Made by a program: the position numbers and the translations under genes
The notes under the pieces: model-generated
What the model saw: the letters and a program-made list of their open reading frames with translations, nothing else
What the model was told of the DNA's origin: nothing
Databases searched by the model: none
NCBI GenBank assembly: GCA_936941155.1
Contig: CAKZJE010000045.1
Span: 1-64,000 of the forward strand
DNA from: an uncultured Methylomonas sp.
GTDB taxonomy: Bacteria; Pseudomonadota; Gammaproteobacteria; Methylococcales; Methylomonadaceae
DNA: 64,000 nt
Direction of reading: 5' to 3'
Part shown: positions 17,472 to 25,365 of the stretch, piece by piece
Layout: each line of letters begins with the position of its first letter
Position numbering within the stretch: the stretch's first letter is position 1

Positions 17472-18140
17472 CTAAAGTAAATATTTCAACATAGAATAAA
17501 ACTCTGGTAGTTGCTCTTGTTTCTCATCCAGCAATTCAGCTCTTGTTATTTCACCATTAAGAATTTTTTGTGAATGATCAAGAAAAGAATAGCTTCGAAA
17601 AGATTTTAAAACATCATTATTTAAATCTAAAACAACGTTTATCATATAGTATGCCTTCTCGTTATTATCTTTTGGAAAAACAGCTCCATCTTGGTCATAT
17701 CCGAAATATTGTTCAATATTCGACTCTTCGAGAGGATTCAAAAAAAGAGCTTCAGTATATTCACTATGTTTTACATCTTCACAATATTCAGTTTTATCAT
17801 ATTCTTTATTACAAGCGACAGAAAGATTACAAAAAACATAAGTCAACTCTGGATATTTAGTTCTGGGACGAATATGCTCTATCATGGATTTGCGAATTTC
17901 TTTTTTAAGTTCGCGGATTTCCTCAGTAGATAAGTCTGATAGAACTTTTTTTGCTTTAAGTTTTCGTTGACAATAAATACAAAGCCCTTGTTGGTTTTTT
18001 AATAAGCGATTATGTAAAGCTGTTTTTACATGAATTGGTTTAGTTGGTAAGCTTTCCCATTCACTAGAAAGAAGATGTGTATTTTCACTGATGTAATCAT
18101 CAAACTCCTTACATCTGGAAGTTATTTTTACATATCGCAT
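17472..18140 (-). CDS. HNH endonuclease, Septu PtuB-like
   Basis: 222 residues. A CxxC pair (C54, C57 in LCIYCQRKL), then IEHIRPRTKYPEL with H89, then FCNLSVACNKEY (N105, C110, N111) give the order seen in PtuB/TIGR02646-type HNH nucleases. Its ATG overlaps the stop of the ATPase gene (TAATG), so the two are translationally coupled as in Septu systems, where PtuA ATPase and PtuB nuclease together stop phage. Both genes are much richer in A+T than cmoM and the PP2C gene beside them, which suggests recent arrival. Defence function is inferred from family and layout. Confidence 0.78.
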   Translation of the reverse strand: MRYVKITSRCKEFDDYISENTHLLSSEWESLPTKPIHVKTALHNRLLKNQQGLCIYCQRKLKAKKVLSDLSTEEIRELKKEIRKSMIEHIRPRTKYPELTYVFCNLSVACNKEYDKTEYCEDVKHSEYTEALFLNPLEESNIEQYFGYDQDGAVFPKDNNEKAYYMINVVLDLNNDVLKSFRSYSFLDHSQKILNGEITRAELLDEKQEQLPEFYSMLKYLL

Positions 18141-19516
18141 TATTGATTAAGTTTTCTTTTCATTAATAATAGACGATTGTTAATCCCCATAATTGCAGGG
18201 TCATGTAAACCTAAATCGTATGCGAGCAATTCTATCTTTTTCTCAATCTTTTCTATATCAGCGGGAGATTGTCGAAAAAGTAACGTTATTTCATCAATAC
18301 GATTTTGAGTATCTTCATCTCTTAATTTATATCCCATAATTTCAGCTAATATTCTATTAGGCTCAACACCTTTAGTATATTTTTGTTCTTTTTCCATATT
18401 CATTACCTTGATTTTTCTAGCTTTTTCGTCAAAATAAAGAACAAAAAGGTTTTTTGGATTAACAGAGGCAATAATATGAGGCGAATGAGTAGCTAAAATA
18501 ACCTGATTGTTTTCCCCAGCATTTTGGTAGAGTTTAATGATTTCTCTTTGCCATGTTGGGTGTAACGATGTTTCAGGTTCATCTACTAAAATAAAACTAT
18601 CTTTTATATTTAACTTACTTAACATCACCGCCCTATAATAGAGTTGTTTTTCTCCGCTTGATAAATCATCTATAGAGATTTTTTTCCCATTAGTGCTTTC
18701 AAAAATTACCTTTTCAGAAGTTATGTCAATTAGTTTTGTATTAATTTTTATATTTTTTAAAATTTGGTTAATTTCTTCAACTTTTTTATTAATAGCATTT
18801 TGAGCAGATATTTCCCTATTCTTTAAAACCGCATCTATTATAGAGTCTTTAAGGTATCCTTCAATTTCTTCCTTATGAGAAAAAATATCTACAAGCTTAA
18901 CTATTCCATCTTTTTCATCAGGAATTTTTTTTTCCAAATCATTATTTAATTCAAATGAGTTTGCTACAAAATATAGTGCACCAAAATATTGTGAAGTAAT
19001 GTTTTCGGAAATAATTCCAAATGGAATAAAATCATTTTCACTTACAGCTATTTTTTCATTATTTTTTTGCGATTTATAGCAAAAACTAAAGATTTTTATA
19101 TCGCCTTTTTTTCCTTCAATATTTGATAGCTTTGAGACAACACTTTCTAATAATGGGCAAATATTTTTTATATTACTCTCTCTAGTGTGCTGCTCAGGAC
19201 TAAATATTAATTCATTTAATACACTAATAAGTAACGTATTAAAACTTTGGATAAAATCTAAAGAGCTTTCAAATTCAATTGTAAGTTCCTCACAAAAGAC
19301 ATTATCAATCTTCAAAGCTAAAAAGTCCCAATTCCAGAAACGATTAAAATTTACAGAAAATATTGTTTGTAGTAATTGTAAAATAGATGTTTTTCCACAA
19401 CCATTAATACCTGCTAGTACAATAGTATCCAAAGCTTTACCATCAGAATCAGTAAAATCTAACTCTAAATCATCGAATATTTTGTAATTTTTAATTTTAA
19501 TTTTTCTGATTTTCAT
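18140..19516 (-). CDS. AAA ATPase, Septu PtuA-like (RecF/SMC-type)
   Basis: 458 residues. N-terminal KIRKIKIKNYKIFDDLELDF is the usual opening of RecF/OLD-type ATPases. Walker A AGINGCGKTSIL (about 35-46), an ABC-type signature DDLSSGEKQ (about 283-291), Walker B SFILVDEPETSLHP (about 303-316) and an H-loop ILATHSPH are all present. The middle region is helical and AT-rich in codon use. No TOPRIM nuclease domain is seen, which argues against OLD and for PtuA with a separate HNH partner downstream. The start lies 57 bases below the stop of the PP2C gene, on the same strand. Confidence 0.8.
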   Translation of the reverse strand: MKIRKIKIKNYKIFDDLELDFTDSDGKALDTIVLAGINGCGKTSILQLLQTIFSVNFNRFWNWDFLALKIDNVFCEELTIEFESSLDFIQSFNTLLISVLNELIFSPEQHTRESNIKNICPLLESVVSKLSNIEGKKGDIKIFSFCYKSQKNNEKIAVSENDFIPFGIISENITSQYFGALYFVANSFELNNDLEKKIPDEKDGIVKLVDIFSHKEEIEGYLKDSIIDAVLKNREISAQNAINKKVEEINQILKNIKINTKLIDITSEKVIFESTNGKKISIDDLSSGEKQLYYRAVMLSKLNIKDSFILVDEPETSLHPTWQREIIKLYQNAGENNQVILATHSPHIIASVNPKNLFVLYFDEKARKIKVMNMEKEQKYTKGVEPNRILAEIMGYKLRDEDTQNRIDEITLLFRQSPADIEKIEKKIELLAYDLGLHDPAIMGINNRLLLMKRKLNQ

Positions 19517-19573
19517 AGTAGCTTTATAGAATGTGTAATATAGGAGTTTTAGTGTATTTCGTAATGAAATTTT

Positions 19574-20368
19574 TCATTGCCGAAACATAATCCCAACACT
19601 AATATCGTCGCCGCTGCCTTGTTTTGAAGCCTCTTCCAACCAATCCGGCAATTGTTCTCGCACCCACGCTTGCCCTTCGGTTGTCATAAACTCTGCAATA
19701 TCTAACACAGTTTGCTGAAAATCTGCATTGCTGGAATAGGCATTGCTATAACCATCGCTGGACAGCAAAATAAAACGCGGCGGCTGATTATCGGTAATCG
19801 GCTGAAAACAGCAGCGAAAATCCAGCCAAGGTTTTTTGCCGCACAACGATGTGGTTTCATTACCCAGCAAACGACTATCAGGGGGAATTGGACGTGTTAC
19901 GTTATGGTTGTCAGAAACAGTGAGAATATCGCCGTCGCCTAATTGCCAATACACAATGCAGCGCGGCAAAATCAGCGTGACTAATAACGTTGAGCCAAAA
20001 TAGCGATATTTGTTGTCGTTATTCAACATGGGTTGTTTTTGGCAATACTCATCGACTTTTTCCTGCCAACTGCGCACAATCGCTTTGGGAATATCTTCTT
20101 CGCTTAAGCGTTTGATTTGACTTAAGGAAAAATCTTCCTGATTTTTAAAAGTTTCTTTTAAAACCGTAATTGCAGCTTTCACAGCAAACTTTGCGCCGAA
20201 ATCACTGTGCGTGTATTTCTCTCCGCCATGACCATCCGCCACTGCCATCACGGTGAGCGAATCGCCCGCGCCTTGATAATGGCGAATCGCATCTTGATTC
20301 GGCTTTCCTTTCAGCAAATGCGATGCACCTATCACGCTGGTGCTGATAAGTTGCCAGTTTCTTACCAT
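19574..20368 (-). CDS. PP2C-family serine/threonine phosphatase
   Basis: 264 residues. The metal-binding aspartates of PP2C are present: D26 in KPNQDAIRHY, D45 in AVADGHGGEKY, SSDGYSNAY, and GDDISVGIMF at the C-terminus. FGSTLLVTLIL and YWQLGDGDIL are standard PP2C blocks. It starts inside the last codons of the vWA gene (7-base overlap), so the two are coupled. With the vWA protein and the kinase at 23.9-25.2 kb it makes up a TerY-P triad, where it would remove phosphates placed by that kinase. Target unknown. Confidence 0.9.
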   Translation of the reverse strand: MVRNWQLISTSVIGASHLLKGKPNQDAIRHYQGAGDSLTVMAVADGHGGEKYTHSDFGAKFAVKAAITVLKETFKNQEDFSLSQIKRLSEEDIPKAIVRSWQEKVDEYCQKQPMLNNDNKYRYFGSTLLVTLILPRCIVYWQLGDGDILTVSDNHNVTRPIPPDSRLLGNETTSLCGKKPWLDFRCCFQPITDNQPPRFILLSSDGYSNAYSSNADFQQTVLDIAEFMTTEGQAWVREQLPDWLEEASKQGSGDDISVGIMFRQ

Positions 20369-21087
20369 ACATCCGCCACATCTAAGGTGTTAGCAATAGT
20401 GACTTGTGGCAAAGGTGGAATCGGCACATTGCCTGCGGTTTCTAGCTTCGCTTGGCTGGCAGGCGCGGAGGCGGATTTTAAAACAGCGGTGGAAACCCAG
20501 CGAATGTAGCGAACTAATTGTTCGGCATTATTGGCTTGCAGTGGTTTTAAATCGGGATTGTTAATAAATTTTTCCAGCACATCGTGATCGGCATCCTCAC
20601 CAATCGCAATACCAATTCGCACAGCTTTTTTGCCCCAAGGTAATTCCATTAATTTGGCTAAACCTTCATCAAAATCATCAGTCGGTTGCCCATCTGAAAT
20701 TAACACTAACACGGGTGGTAACGCGCGATCTGTCATGGGTGGCATTTTCAATTGCCCAGCAACCAATAACATCGCTTTACCCATATCGGTTAAGCCGTCA
20801 GCATCTAAATCTTCCCATTTGAATTCAGCAACCGGCGTGGGTTCTTCAATATGCCATTGGGCAGCATCGGAGAATTTGACCGCACGAATTAAAACATTTG
20901 CGTAAGGGTTTTCTTGTGCAATGGTTTGCATGGCAGGAATTGCTTCGCGAATTGCGTGATTTAAGGATTGAATTTTGTCTCCCGCCATTGAGCCTGAGCA
21001 ATCAGTAATCCAGATAAAATGCAGCGGGCGGGTTGCCAATGCGCCGCCGGGACGTTTTTTTTCAATTATTTTTGTTGTAGTGGTCAT
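20362..21087 (-). CDS. TerY-like von Willebrand factor A domain protein
   Basis: 241 residues, cytoplasmic. The MIDAS metal site is complete: DCSGS at 29-33, GLTDMG in the middle, and LISDGQPTDDFDEG. The C-terminal 45 residues are Ala/Pro-rich. TerY proteins bring together partners in tellurite/stress-linked systems; in the TerY-P triad the vWA protein goes with a PP2C phosphatase and a kinase, all found here. A GGAA lies 6 bases before the ATG. First gene of the run vWA, PP2C, ATPase, HNH on the minus strand. Confidence 0.88.
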   Translation of the reverse strand: MTTTTKIIEKKRPGGALATRPLHFIWITDCSGSMAGDKIQSLNHAIREAIPAMQTIAQENPYANVLIRAVKFSDAAQWHIEEPTPVAEFKWEDLDADGLTDMGKAMLLVAGQLKMPPMTDRALPPVLVLISDGQPTDDFDEGLAKLMELPWGKKAVRIGIAIGEDADHDVLEKFINNPDLKPLQANNAEQLVRYIRWVSTAVLKSASAPASQAKLETAGNVPIPPLPQVTIANTLDVADVW

Positions 21088-21290
21088 CGTTATTCCAAAA
21101 AAAGTGCGCTATGCAATGCGCACATCATAATAAATTTTGCCAAGATGTTTTAAAAACTTTAGTTTAAAACAGTCAAAATCGCTTTTAAAGTGGTTGTGAG
21201 AAGAGAGTTATTTGTTGAATTATTTGCTTTGGATAATAGCGGTAGCAAGGCTGCATTGCAATGTTTCTCCATGTAAAGTCTCGTTTAATC

Positions 21291-21411
21291 ATAAGACTTG
21301 TTTTAACAAAGTATTCTTATATATCAAACTGTTATAGTTCAAAAACTGGAGTACAAAACATGTTTTGTACTCCAGCAGATAATAAAATCAACAGTTTAAA
21401 AGAATACTTTT
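21291..21411 (+). repeat. Nested palindromic element, left copy
   Basis: The outer arms AAAGTATTCTT (21308-) and AAGAATACTTT, the inner arms AAACTGTT/AACAGTTT, and a perfect core at 21346-21375 (CTGGAGTACAAAAC and its complement) form a nested hairpin of about 103 bp. A related copy in the opposite orientation lies at 23483-23597, and a half copy at about 56170-56231. It is non-coding and MITE-like in shape. Confidence 0.8.
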
Positions 21412-21488
21412 CAAATTGATTTTTTTATAACTGATTGATTAGTAAGGTTAAAATAAGTCTATAATCTTTTGGGTTGCGCTAAAAAGCG

Positions 21489-21515
21489 CGAGACGCAAAA
21501 TATTGCGTCTCTACG
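21489..21515. repeat. GAGACGCAAAAT hairpin, copy 1
   Basis: GAGACGCAAAATATTGCGTC plus TCTAC. The same hairpin lies at about 23346-23376 and 23655-23685. Dispersed repeat of unknown role. Confidence 0.7.
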
Positions 21516-21606
21516 GTTCAACAAAAAACTACGTTTCTCAAATTAGATGAGGTTTAAGTTGATTTATGCACATTCCTAATCAAAACTAAAACAAGGAGAT
21601 TTCTTG

Positions 21607-22644
21607 ATGAAAACTTATCATTTCGCCGTCTTTATCGGTCGCTTTCAGCCTTATCACAACGGACATCATCACGTTATTACGCAAGGTTTGGCACACGCAG
21701 AAAAAATAATTGTGTTGTGCGGCTCGGCTTATTTATCGCCATCGCATCGCAATCCTTGGTCGTTTGAGCAACGCAAAGCCATGATTTTAAATTCTTTTTC
21801 CAAAGAAGAGGCGCAAAGAATTATCCTGTTGCCACTAATGGACTCTCCTTATAATGAATCCTTGTGGGTGCAAAGTGTGCAAAAGGCTGTCAGCAGCGTC
21901 ACTCAAGCCTGCAATACGCAAGCTAATATTGCATTGCTTGGCAATTGCAAACATCACAGTGGTTTTTATCTAAACATGTTTCCGCAATGGCAGTCGATTG
22001 CCGTTGATAGCGTTGAAAATACCAATGCCACCGCATTGCGCACCGAATATTTTAGCCACGCCGACAACTTTGCAAACAGTCAGAAAGTCTTTAGCCGCCA
22101 CGCGCCCACAGGCACACAACAATTTTTTGCGCAAAACTTTAGTCAAACTGCTTATGATTATATTTTTGCGGAACATAACTTTGTGATTGAGCATAAAAAA
22201 CAATGGCAAGTTGCGCCTTATCCGCCTGTTTTTGTCACAGTCGATGCGGTAGTGATTCAATCTGGACATATTTTGTTAATCAAACGCAAAAATCGCCCCG
22301 GACAAGGATTAGCGGCATTGCCAGGTGGTTTTTTGGATCAATATGAATCATTGCAAGACGCTTGCATTCGTGAATTACATGAAGAAACAGAATTAAATCT
22401 TCCAGAAACGCTGTTGCGTAGTTGCATTACACGCTCGCACATTTTTGATGACCCTTACCGCTCGGCACGCGGACGCACTATTACTCATGCGTTTTTAATT
22501 GAGTTGCCAGCGTGTGAAAATCTGCCGAAAGTCACAGGCAGTGATGATGCGGAAAAAGCATTTTGGATGCCACTGGGTGAAATAAATCCAGAAAAGCTGT
22601 TTGAAGATCATTATTTTATTGTCACACATTTATTAGGTGGATAA
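21607..22644 (+). CDS. nadM: Bifunctional NMN adenylyltransferase / Nudix hydrolase (NadM-Nudix)
   Basis: 345 residues. The N-terminal nucleotidyltransferase half begins with HFAVFIGRFQPYHNGH, with the HxGH-type motif (H17, H20), and SPSHRNPWSFEQR follows; this half makes NAD from NMN and ATP. The C-terminal half (about 195-345) is a Nudix domain with the box GGFLDQYES...RELHEETEL, thought to hydrolyse ADP-ribose. AAGGAG at 21593-21598 sits 8 bases before the ATG at 21607; a TTG at 21604 is just upstream but too close. It links NAD metabolism to the neighbouring TerY-P genes only by position. Confidence 0.92.
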   Translation: MKTYHFAVFIGRFQPYHNGHHHVITQGLAHAEKIIVLCGSAYLSPSHRNPWSFEQRKAMILNSFSKEEAQRIILLPLMDSPYNESLWVQSVQKAVSSVTQACNTQANIALLGNCKHHSGFYLNMFPQWQSIAVDSVENTNATALRTEYFSHADNFANSQKVFSRHAPTGTQQFFAQNFSQTAYDYIFAEHNFVIEHKKQWQVAPYPPVFVTVDAVVIQSGHILLIKRKNRPGQGLAALPGGFLDQYESLQDACIRELHEETELNLPETLLRSCITRSHIFDDPYRSARGRTITHAFLIELPACENLPKVTGSDDAEKAFWMPLGEINPEKLFEDHYFIVTHLLGG

Positions 22645-22860
22645 TTTCTTTTGAAAAAAATTCATAATCCTGTTAATTTCTGCAACAAATTAATCGTAAT
22701 CAAAGTTTAAAGCCGCCCGGTTTAAAAAAGCGCGAAACTTTTGTTGAGTTAATGATATAACAACGGCAGACCTTAAAGGCTAGGTAATCCTAATTAATTT
22801 AGGTACTCAAATACTGACATAAGGAAAACCACAGAATGATTTATTTGCAGGAGAAGCATT
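22645..22860. other. Leader region of the RRM gene
   Basis: 216 bases without a gene. They probably contain the promoter and a long leader of the RNA-binding-protein gene; no clear riboswitch or terminator was identified. Confidence 0.4.
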
Positions 22861-23268
22861 ATGCTTGTTTTTTTTAGACGACTTCCAACAGGGGCTCGTA
22901 AAGCTGATATAGAAAAATTTATCGCCAGTACCGTTAAGGGAGGGTTGTTTTCAAGAAGTGGTGAAATTAAAAGAATCACCATTATTGTACGCCGCAATCC
23001 ACAGCTCAATATGACCGATTATCATGGCGTGGTTGCGATAGAGCCTGATAGCGTTGCCGAGCGCGTGATAAAAAAATTAAATCGCACTCGCTTTAACGGT
23101 AACTATATTGAAGTTCGTCAATATTATATTCGCAGAGTTGCCAATGACCCGCGCAAAAAAAATGGAGTGTCTCAAGCACCCGACAGCCGGCGGCAAAGAG
23201 AACGCCGGCAAGAGATTGAGCAAGTTGCAAGTGTTGAAGCTATCAAAAGTTTTACCCGCAAAGATTAG
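22861..23268 (+). CDS. RNA-recognition-motif (RRM) protein
   Basis: 135 residues. The first 85 form an RRM: strand 1 LVFFRRLP, helix RKADIEKFIAS, strand 2 KRITIIVRR, strand 3 YHGVVAIEP and strand 4 NYIEVRQYYIRR. The RNP1 and RNP2 aromatic positions are partly kept (FF in strand 1, YHG in strand 3). The tail is basic and disordered (RKKNGVSQAPDSRRQRERR), suiting nucleic-acid binding. AGGAG lies 7 bases before the ATG. It sits between nadM and the kinase and is followed by repeats. Target RNA unknown. Confidence 0.8.
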   Translation: MLVFFRRLPTGARKADIEKFIASTVKGGLFSRSGEIKRITIIVRRNPQLNMTDYHGVVAIEPDSVAERVIKKLNRTRFNGNYIEVRQYYIRRVANDPRKKNGVSQAPDSRRQRERRQEIEQVASVEAIKSFTRKD

Positions 23269-23292
23269 CATGTGCTTAATTTGTTAAACGGT

Positions 23293-23379
23293 ATCAACTC
23301 AAAAATAAATTGTTTTCTTGTAGAATCAGCGATTTTTTCTAACGTGTAGAGACGCAAAATCTTGCGTCTCTACGGTTTA
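23293..23379 (+). repeat. Direct repeat of about 87 bp, left copy
   Basis: Begins ATCAACTCAAAAATA and ends in the GAGACGCAAAATCTTGCGTC hairpin. A close copy lies at 23604-23689, on the other side of the nested palindrome. Confidence 0.8.
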
Positions 23380-23482
23380 GAGGCTGTGAAAGTATTTAAA
23401 AACATATCAAATCTCTATTTTTAACTCATTGATTTATATGCGTTGTCGGAGTCAAAAGTCGCGAATTTTGACTCCAAAATCG

Positions 23483-23597
23483 AATACTTTCACTGTTGAT
23501 TTTATTATCTGCTGGAGTGCAAAACCTGTTTTTCACTCCAGTTTTTGAACTATAACACTTTGATATATAAGAATACTTTGTTAAAACAAGTCTGTTA
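23483..23597 (-). repeat. Nested palindromic element, right (inverted) copy
   Basis: Reverse-complement relative of 21291-21411: the CTGGAGTGCAAAACC core, then AACTATAACA and ATATATAAGAATACTTTG, then ACAAGTCT. The core arms have diverged. The pair brackets nadM and the RRM gene as inverted repeats. Confidence 0.78.
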
Positions 23598-23603
23598 AAT
23601 CGC

Positions 23604-23689
23604 ATCAACTCAAAAATAGATTGTTTTCTATAAAGTAAGCGATTTTTTCTAACGTGTAGAGACGCAAAATCTTGCGTCTCTACGGTTTT
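23604..23689 (+). repeat. Direct repeat of about 87 bp, right copy
   Basis: Same as 23293-23379 with a handful of changes; ends in the same GAGACGCAAAATCTTGCGTC hairpin. Confidence 0.8.
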
Positions 23690-23773
23690 CTTTTAAATTT
23701 ATATTTTCAAATCAAATAAAACTTAGCGCATTTTTTTGATGGTAGTGCTTTAAGATTGCTAGAAAGAGATAAC

Positions 23774-23810
23774 AAGGGAATGAGTCAGGCAGCTCATTCC
23801 CTTATTTTTT
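23774..23810 (+). terminator. Rho-independent terminator before the kinase gene
   Basis: AAGGGAATGAG and CTCATTCCCTT form an 11-bp stem with an 8-nt loop, followed by ATTTTTT. It would isolate the kinase gene from upstream transcription and argues against starting the kinase inside it. Confidence 0.8.
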
Positions 23811-23877
23811 GCAGATAAATAAACTCTCTGCCTTTTTGAATACTTTGATACGCGCTGCGTATTTCACGGAATGTCCA

Positions 23878-25209
23878 ATGAACCAACTTCTTAAATTAAA
23901 CCAAATTATTCAACTTAACAACAACTTAACCTGCACCGTAAAAGAATGCTTAGGCGGCGGCGGTCAAGGCGAAGTGTATAAAGCCGATTTAAACGGCACA
24001 GATGTGGCTTTGAAATGGTATTTTTTTGCACAAGCAACCACAGAACAGCAACAAGCATTGGCCGAATTAATTCAAAAAAAAGCTCCCAATGATCGCTTTT
24101 TATGGCCGATTAGTTTGGCGCATTCCCCCGATGTGAAAGGTTTTGGCTATATTATGCCGCTGCGTCCTGCGCACTATAAAAGCATTGCGGATTTAATCAC
24201 GCGCCGGGCTGAACCGAGTTTTCGGCATTTAATTACCGCGACAATGGAATTGGCCGATAGTTTTTCGCAACTTCATGCCAAAGGTTTGTGTTATCAAGAT
24301 ATTTCTTTTGGGAATGTGTTTATTGACCCTGATACGGGACATATTTTGATTTGTGACAATGACAACGTGACAACCAACAAAAACGCCAAAACTGCCAGTG
24401 TGATGGGAACACCGCGTTTTATGGCACCTGAAATTGTATTAGGCACAGCCGCGCCCAGTTCAGAAAGTGATTTGTTTTCGCTCGCGGTCTTACTATTTTA
24501 TATGCTGATGCTGCATCATCCCTTGGAAGGAAAAAAAGAAGCGGACATTAAATGTTTTGATTTGCCAGCCATGAATAAACTGTATGGACGCGAGCCGATT
24601 TTTATTTTTGATCCCAATAATGACAGCAATCGTCCCGTAGCGGGCTATCAAGATAATGCAGAGATTTATTGGGCAATTTATCCGCAGTTTATCAAAGAGT
24701 TATTTACCAAAGCGTTTACTAGCGGTTTGCACGATCCGCAACACGGGCGCGTGCGCGAAAGTGAATGGCGGGCAGCGTTAGTGAAATTACGCGATTCGCT
24801 GCTGTATTGCAGTCATTGTACGGCGGAGAATTTTTACGATGCGCAATTATTAAAAGATAAAGGGCAGTTAAACGAATGCTGGTCGTGTAATGAGGCATTG
24901 CAAGTGCCGCCCCGCATTTTGTTGCAACATAATAATATTGCCATGATTGTGATGCTCAATCACGATACGGAATTATTTGCGCACCATACCAACCCGCAGC
25001 GTTATTATGATTTTTCCAATGCAGTGGCAAAAGTCAATCAACACCCACAAAACCCAAATATTTGGGGCTTAAAAAACCTTTCCGCTGACACTTGGACGGT
25101 TACGCAAGATGACGGCACAATGAAAACAATTGCATCAGGACAAAGCATCACCTTAAGTGCAGGAATTAGTATTAATTTTGGACAAGCGCACGGGCAAATT
25201 CGGGTTTAA
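23878..25209 (+). CDS. Atypical Ser/Thr protein kinase with zinc ribbon (TerY-P kinase)
   Basis: 443 residues. Glycine loop GGGGQGEVY (26-34) and the ATP-binding K46 in VALKWY are present. The catalytic loop reads CYQDISFGN (D141, N146), so HRD becomes YQD and the usual Lys is missing. The metal motif is CDNDN (D160) instead of DFG, and MAPE lies at 182-185. Two Cys pairs (C311/C314 and C334/C337) form a zinc ribbon, and a beta-rich, FHA-like end follows (WGLKNLSADTW, INFGQ). I recall these variants in TerY-P kinases, which pair with the vWA and PP2C proteins found 2.8 kb to the left. The frame is open from 23809, inside a terminator, so the ATG at 23878 is preferred. Confidence 0.85.
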   Translation: MNQLLKLNQIIQLNNNLTCTVKECLGGGGQGEVYKADLNGTDVALKWYFFAQATTEQQQALAELIQKKAPNDRFLWPISLAHSPDVKGFGYIMPLRPAHYKSIADLITRRAEPSFRHLITATMELADSFSQLHAKGLCYQDISFGNVFIDPDTGHILICDNDNVTTNKNAKTASVMGTPRFMAPEIVLGTAAPSSESDLFSLAVLLFYMLMLHHPLEGKKEADIKCFDLPAMNKLYGREPIFIFDPNNDSNRPVAGYQDNAEIYWAIYPQFIKELFTKAFTSGLHDPQHGRVRESEWRAALVKLRDSLLYCSHCTAENFYDAQLLKDKGQLNECWSCNEALQVPPRILLQHNNIAMIVMLNHDTELFAHHTNPQRYYDFSNAVAKVNQHPQNPNIWGLKNLSADTWTVTQDDGTMKTIASGQSITLSAGISINFGQAHGQIRV

Positions 25210-25252
25210 AACTCAGCTAAAAACAACATCCCGATTTTTTTTAAATATTGAT

Positions 25253-25276
25253 GTAGGGGCGAATTCATTCGCCCTG
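25253..25276. repeat. GTAGGGGCGAAT hairpin
   Basis: GGGCGAATTCATTCGCCC is a compact palindrome in the short gap between the convergent kinase and rlpA genes. Confidence 0.65.
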
Positions 25277-25281
25277 AAAAC

Positions 25282-25320
25282 AAAAAACCGCTCTTACGTT
25301 GCCATAAGAGCGGTTTTTTT
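25282..25320. terminator. Bidirectional terminator between kinase and rlpA
   Basis: AAAAAACCGCTCTTA and TAAGAGCGGTTTTTT form a strong stem around a short loop, with an A-run and T-run on either side. It serves both converging genes and belongs to the T family of 29-38.6 kb. Confidence 0.85.
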
Positions 25321-25365
25321 ATGTCGCTTGAAAAGCTAAAACTTAAACTCACACGCTATTTAGAA

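Larger units (their letters stand above)
21088..21606. other. Divergent intergenic region with nested palindrome
   Basis: It holds the promoters of the vWA operon (minus) and nadM (plus), a nested palindromic element at 21291-21411, and a GAGACGCAAAATATTGCGTC hairpin at about 21489-21515. No gene was seen. Confidence 0.6.
23269..23877. repeat. Repeat cluster upstream of the kinase gene
   Basis: In order: a direct repeat of about 87 bp (23293-23379), a second palindrome (about 23440-23467, GGAGTCAAAAGTCGC), the inverted copy of the nested palindrome (23483-23597), the second 87-bp direct repeat (23604-23689), and a terminator (23774-23810). No gene was recognised. Confidence 0.75.

Noticed and set aside
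17570-17933. Overlapping plus-strand frames within the HNH gene
   Set aside because: AT-rich antisense frames without ribosome sites; the minus-strand HNH motifs are clear.
23809-23877. Upstream start for the kinase
   Set aside because: Lies at the T-run of a terminator; the ATG at 23878 is directly followed by kinase-like sequence.
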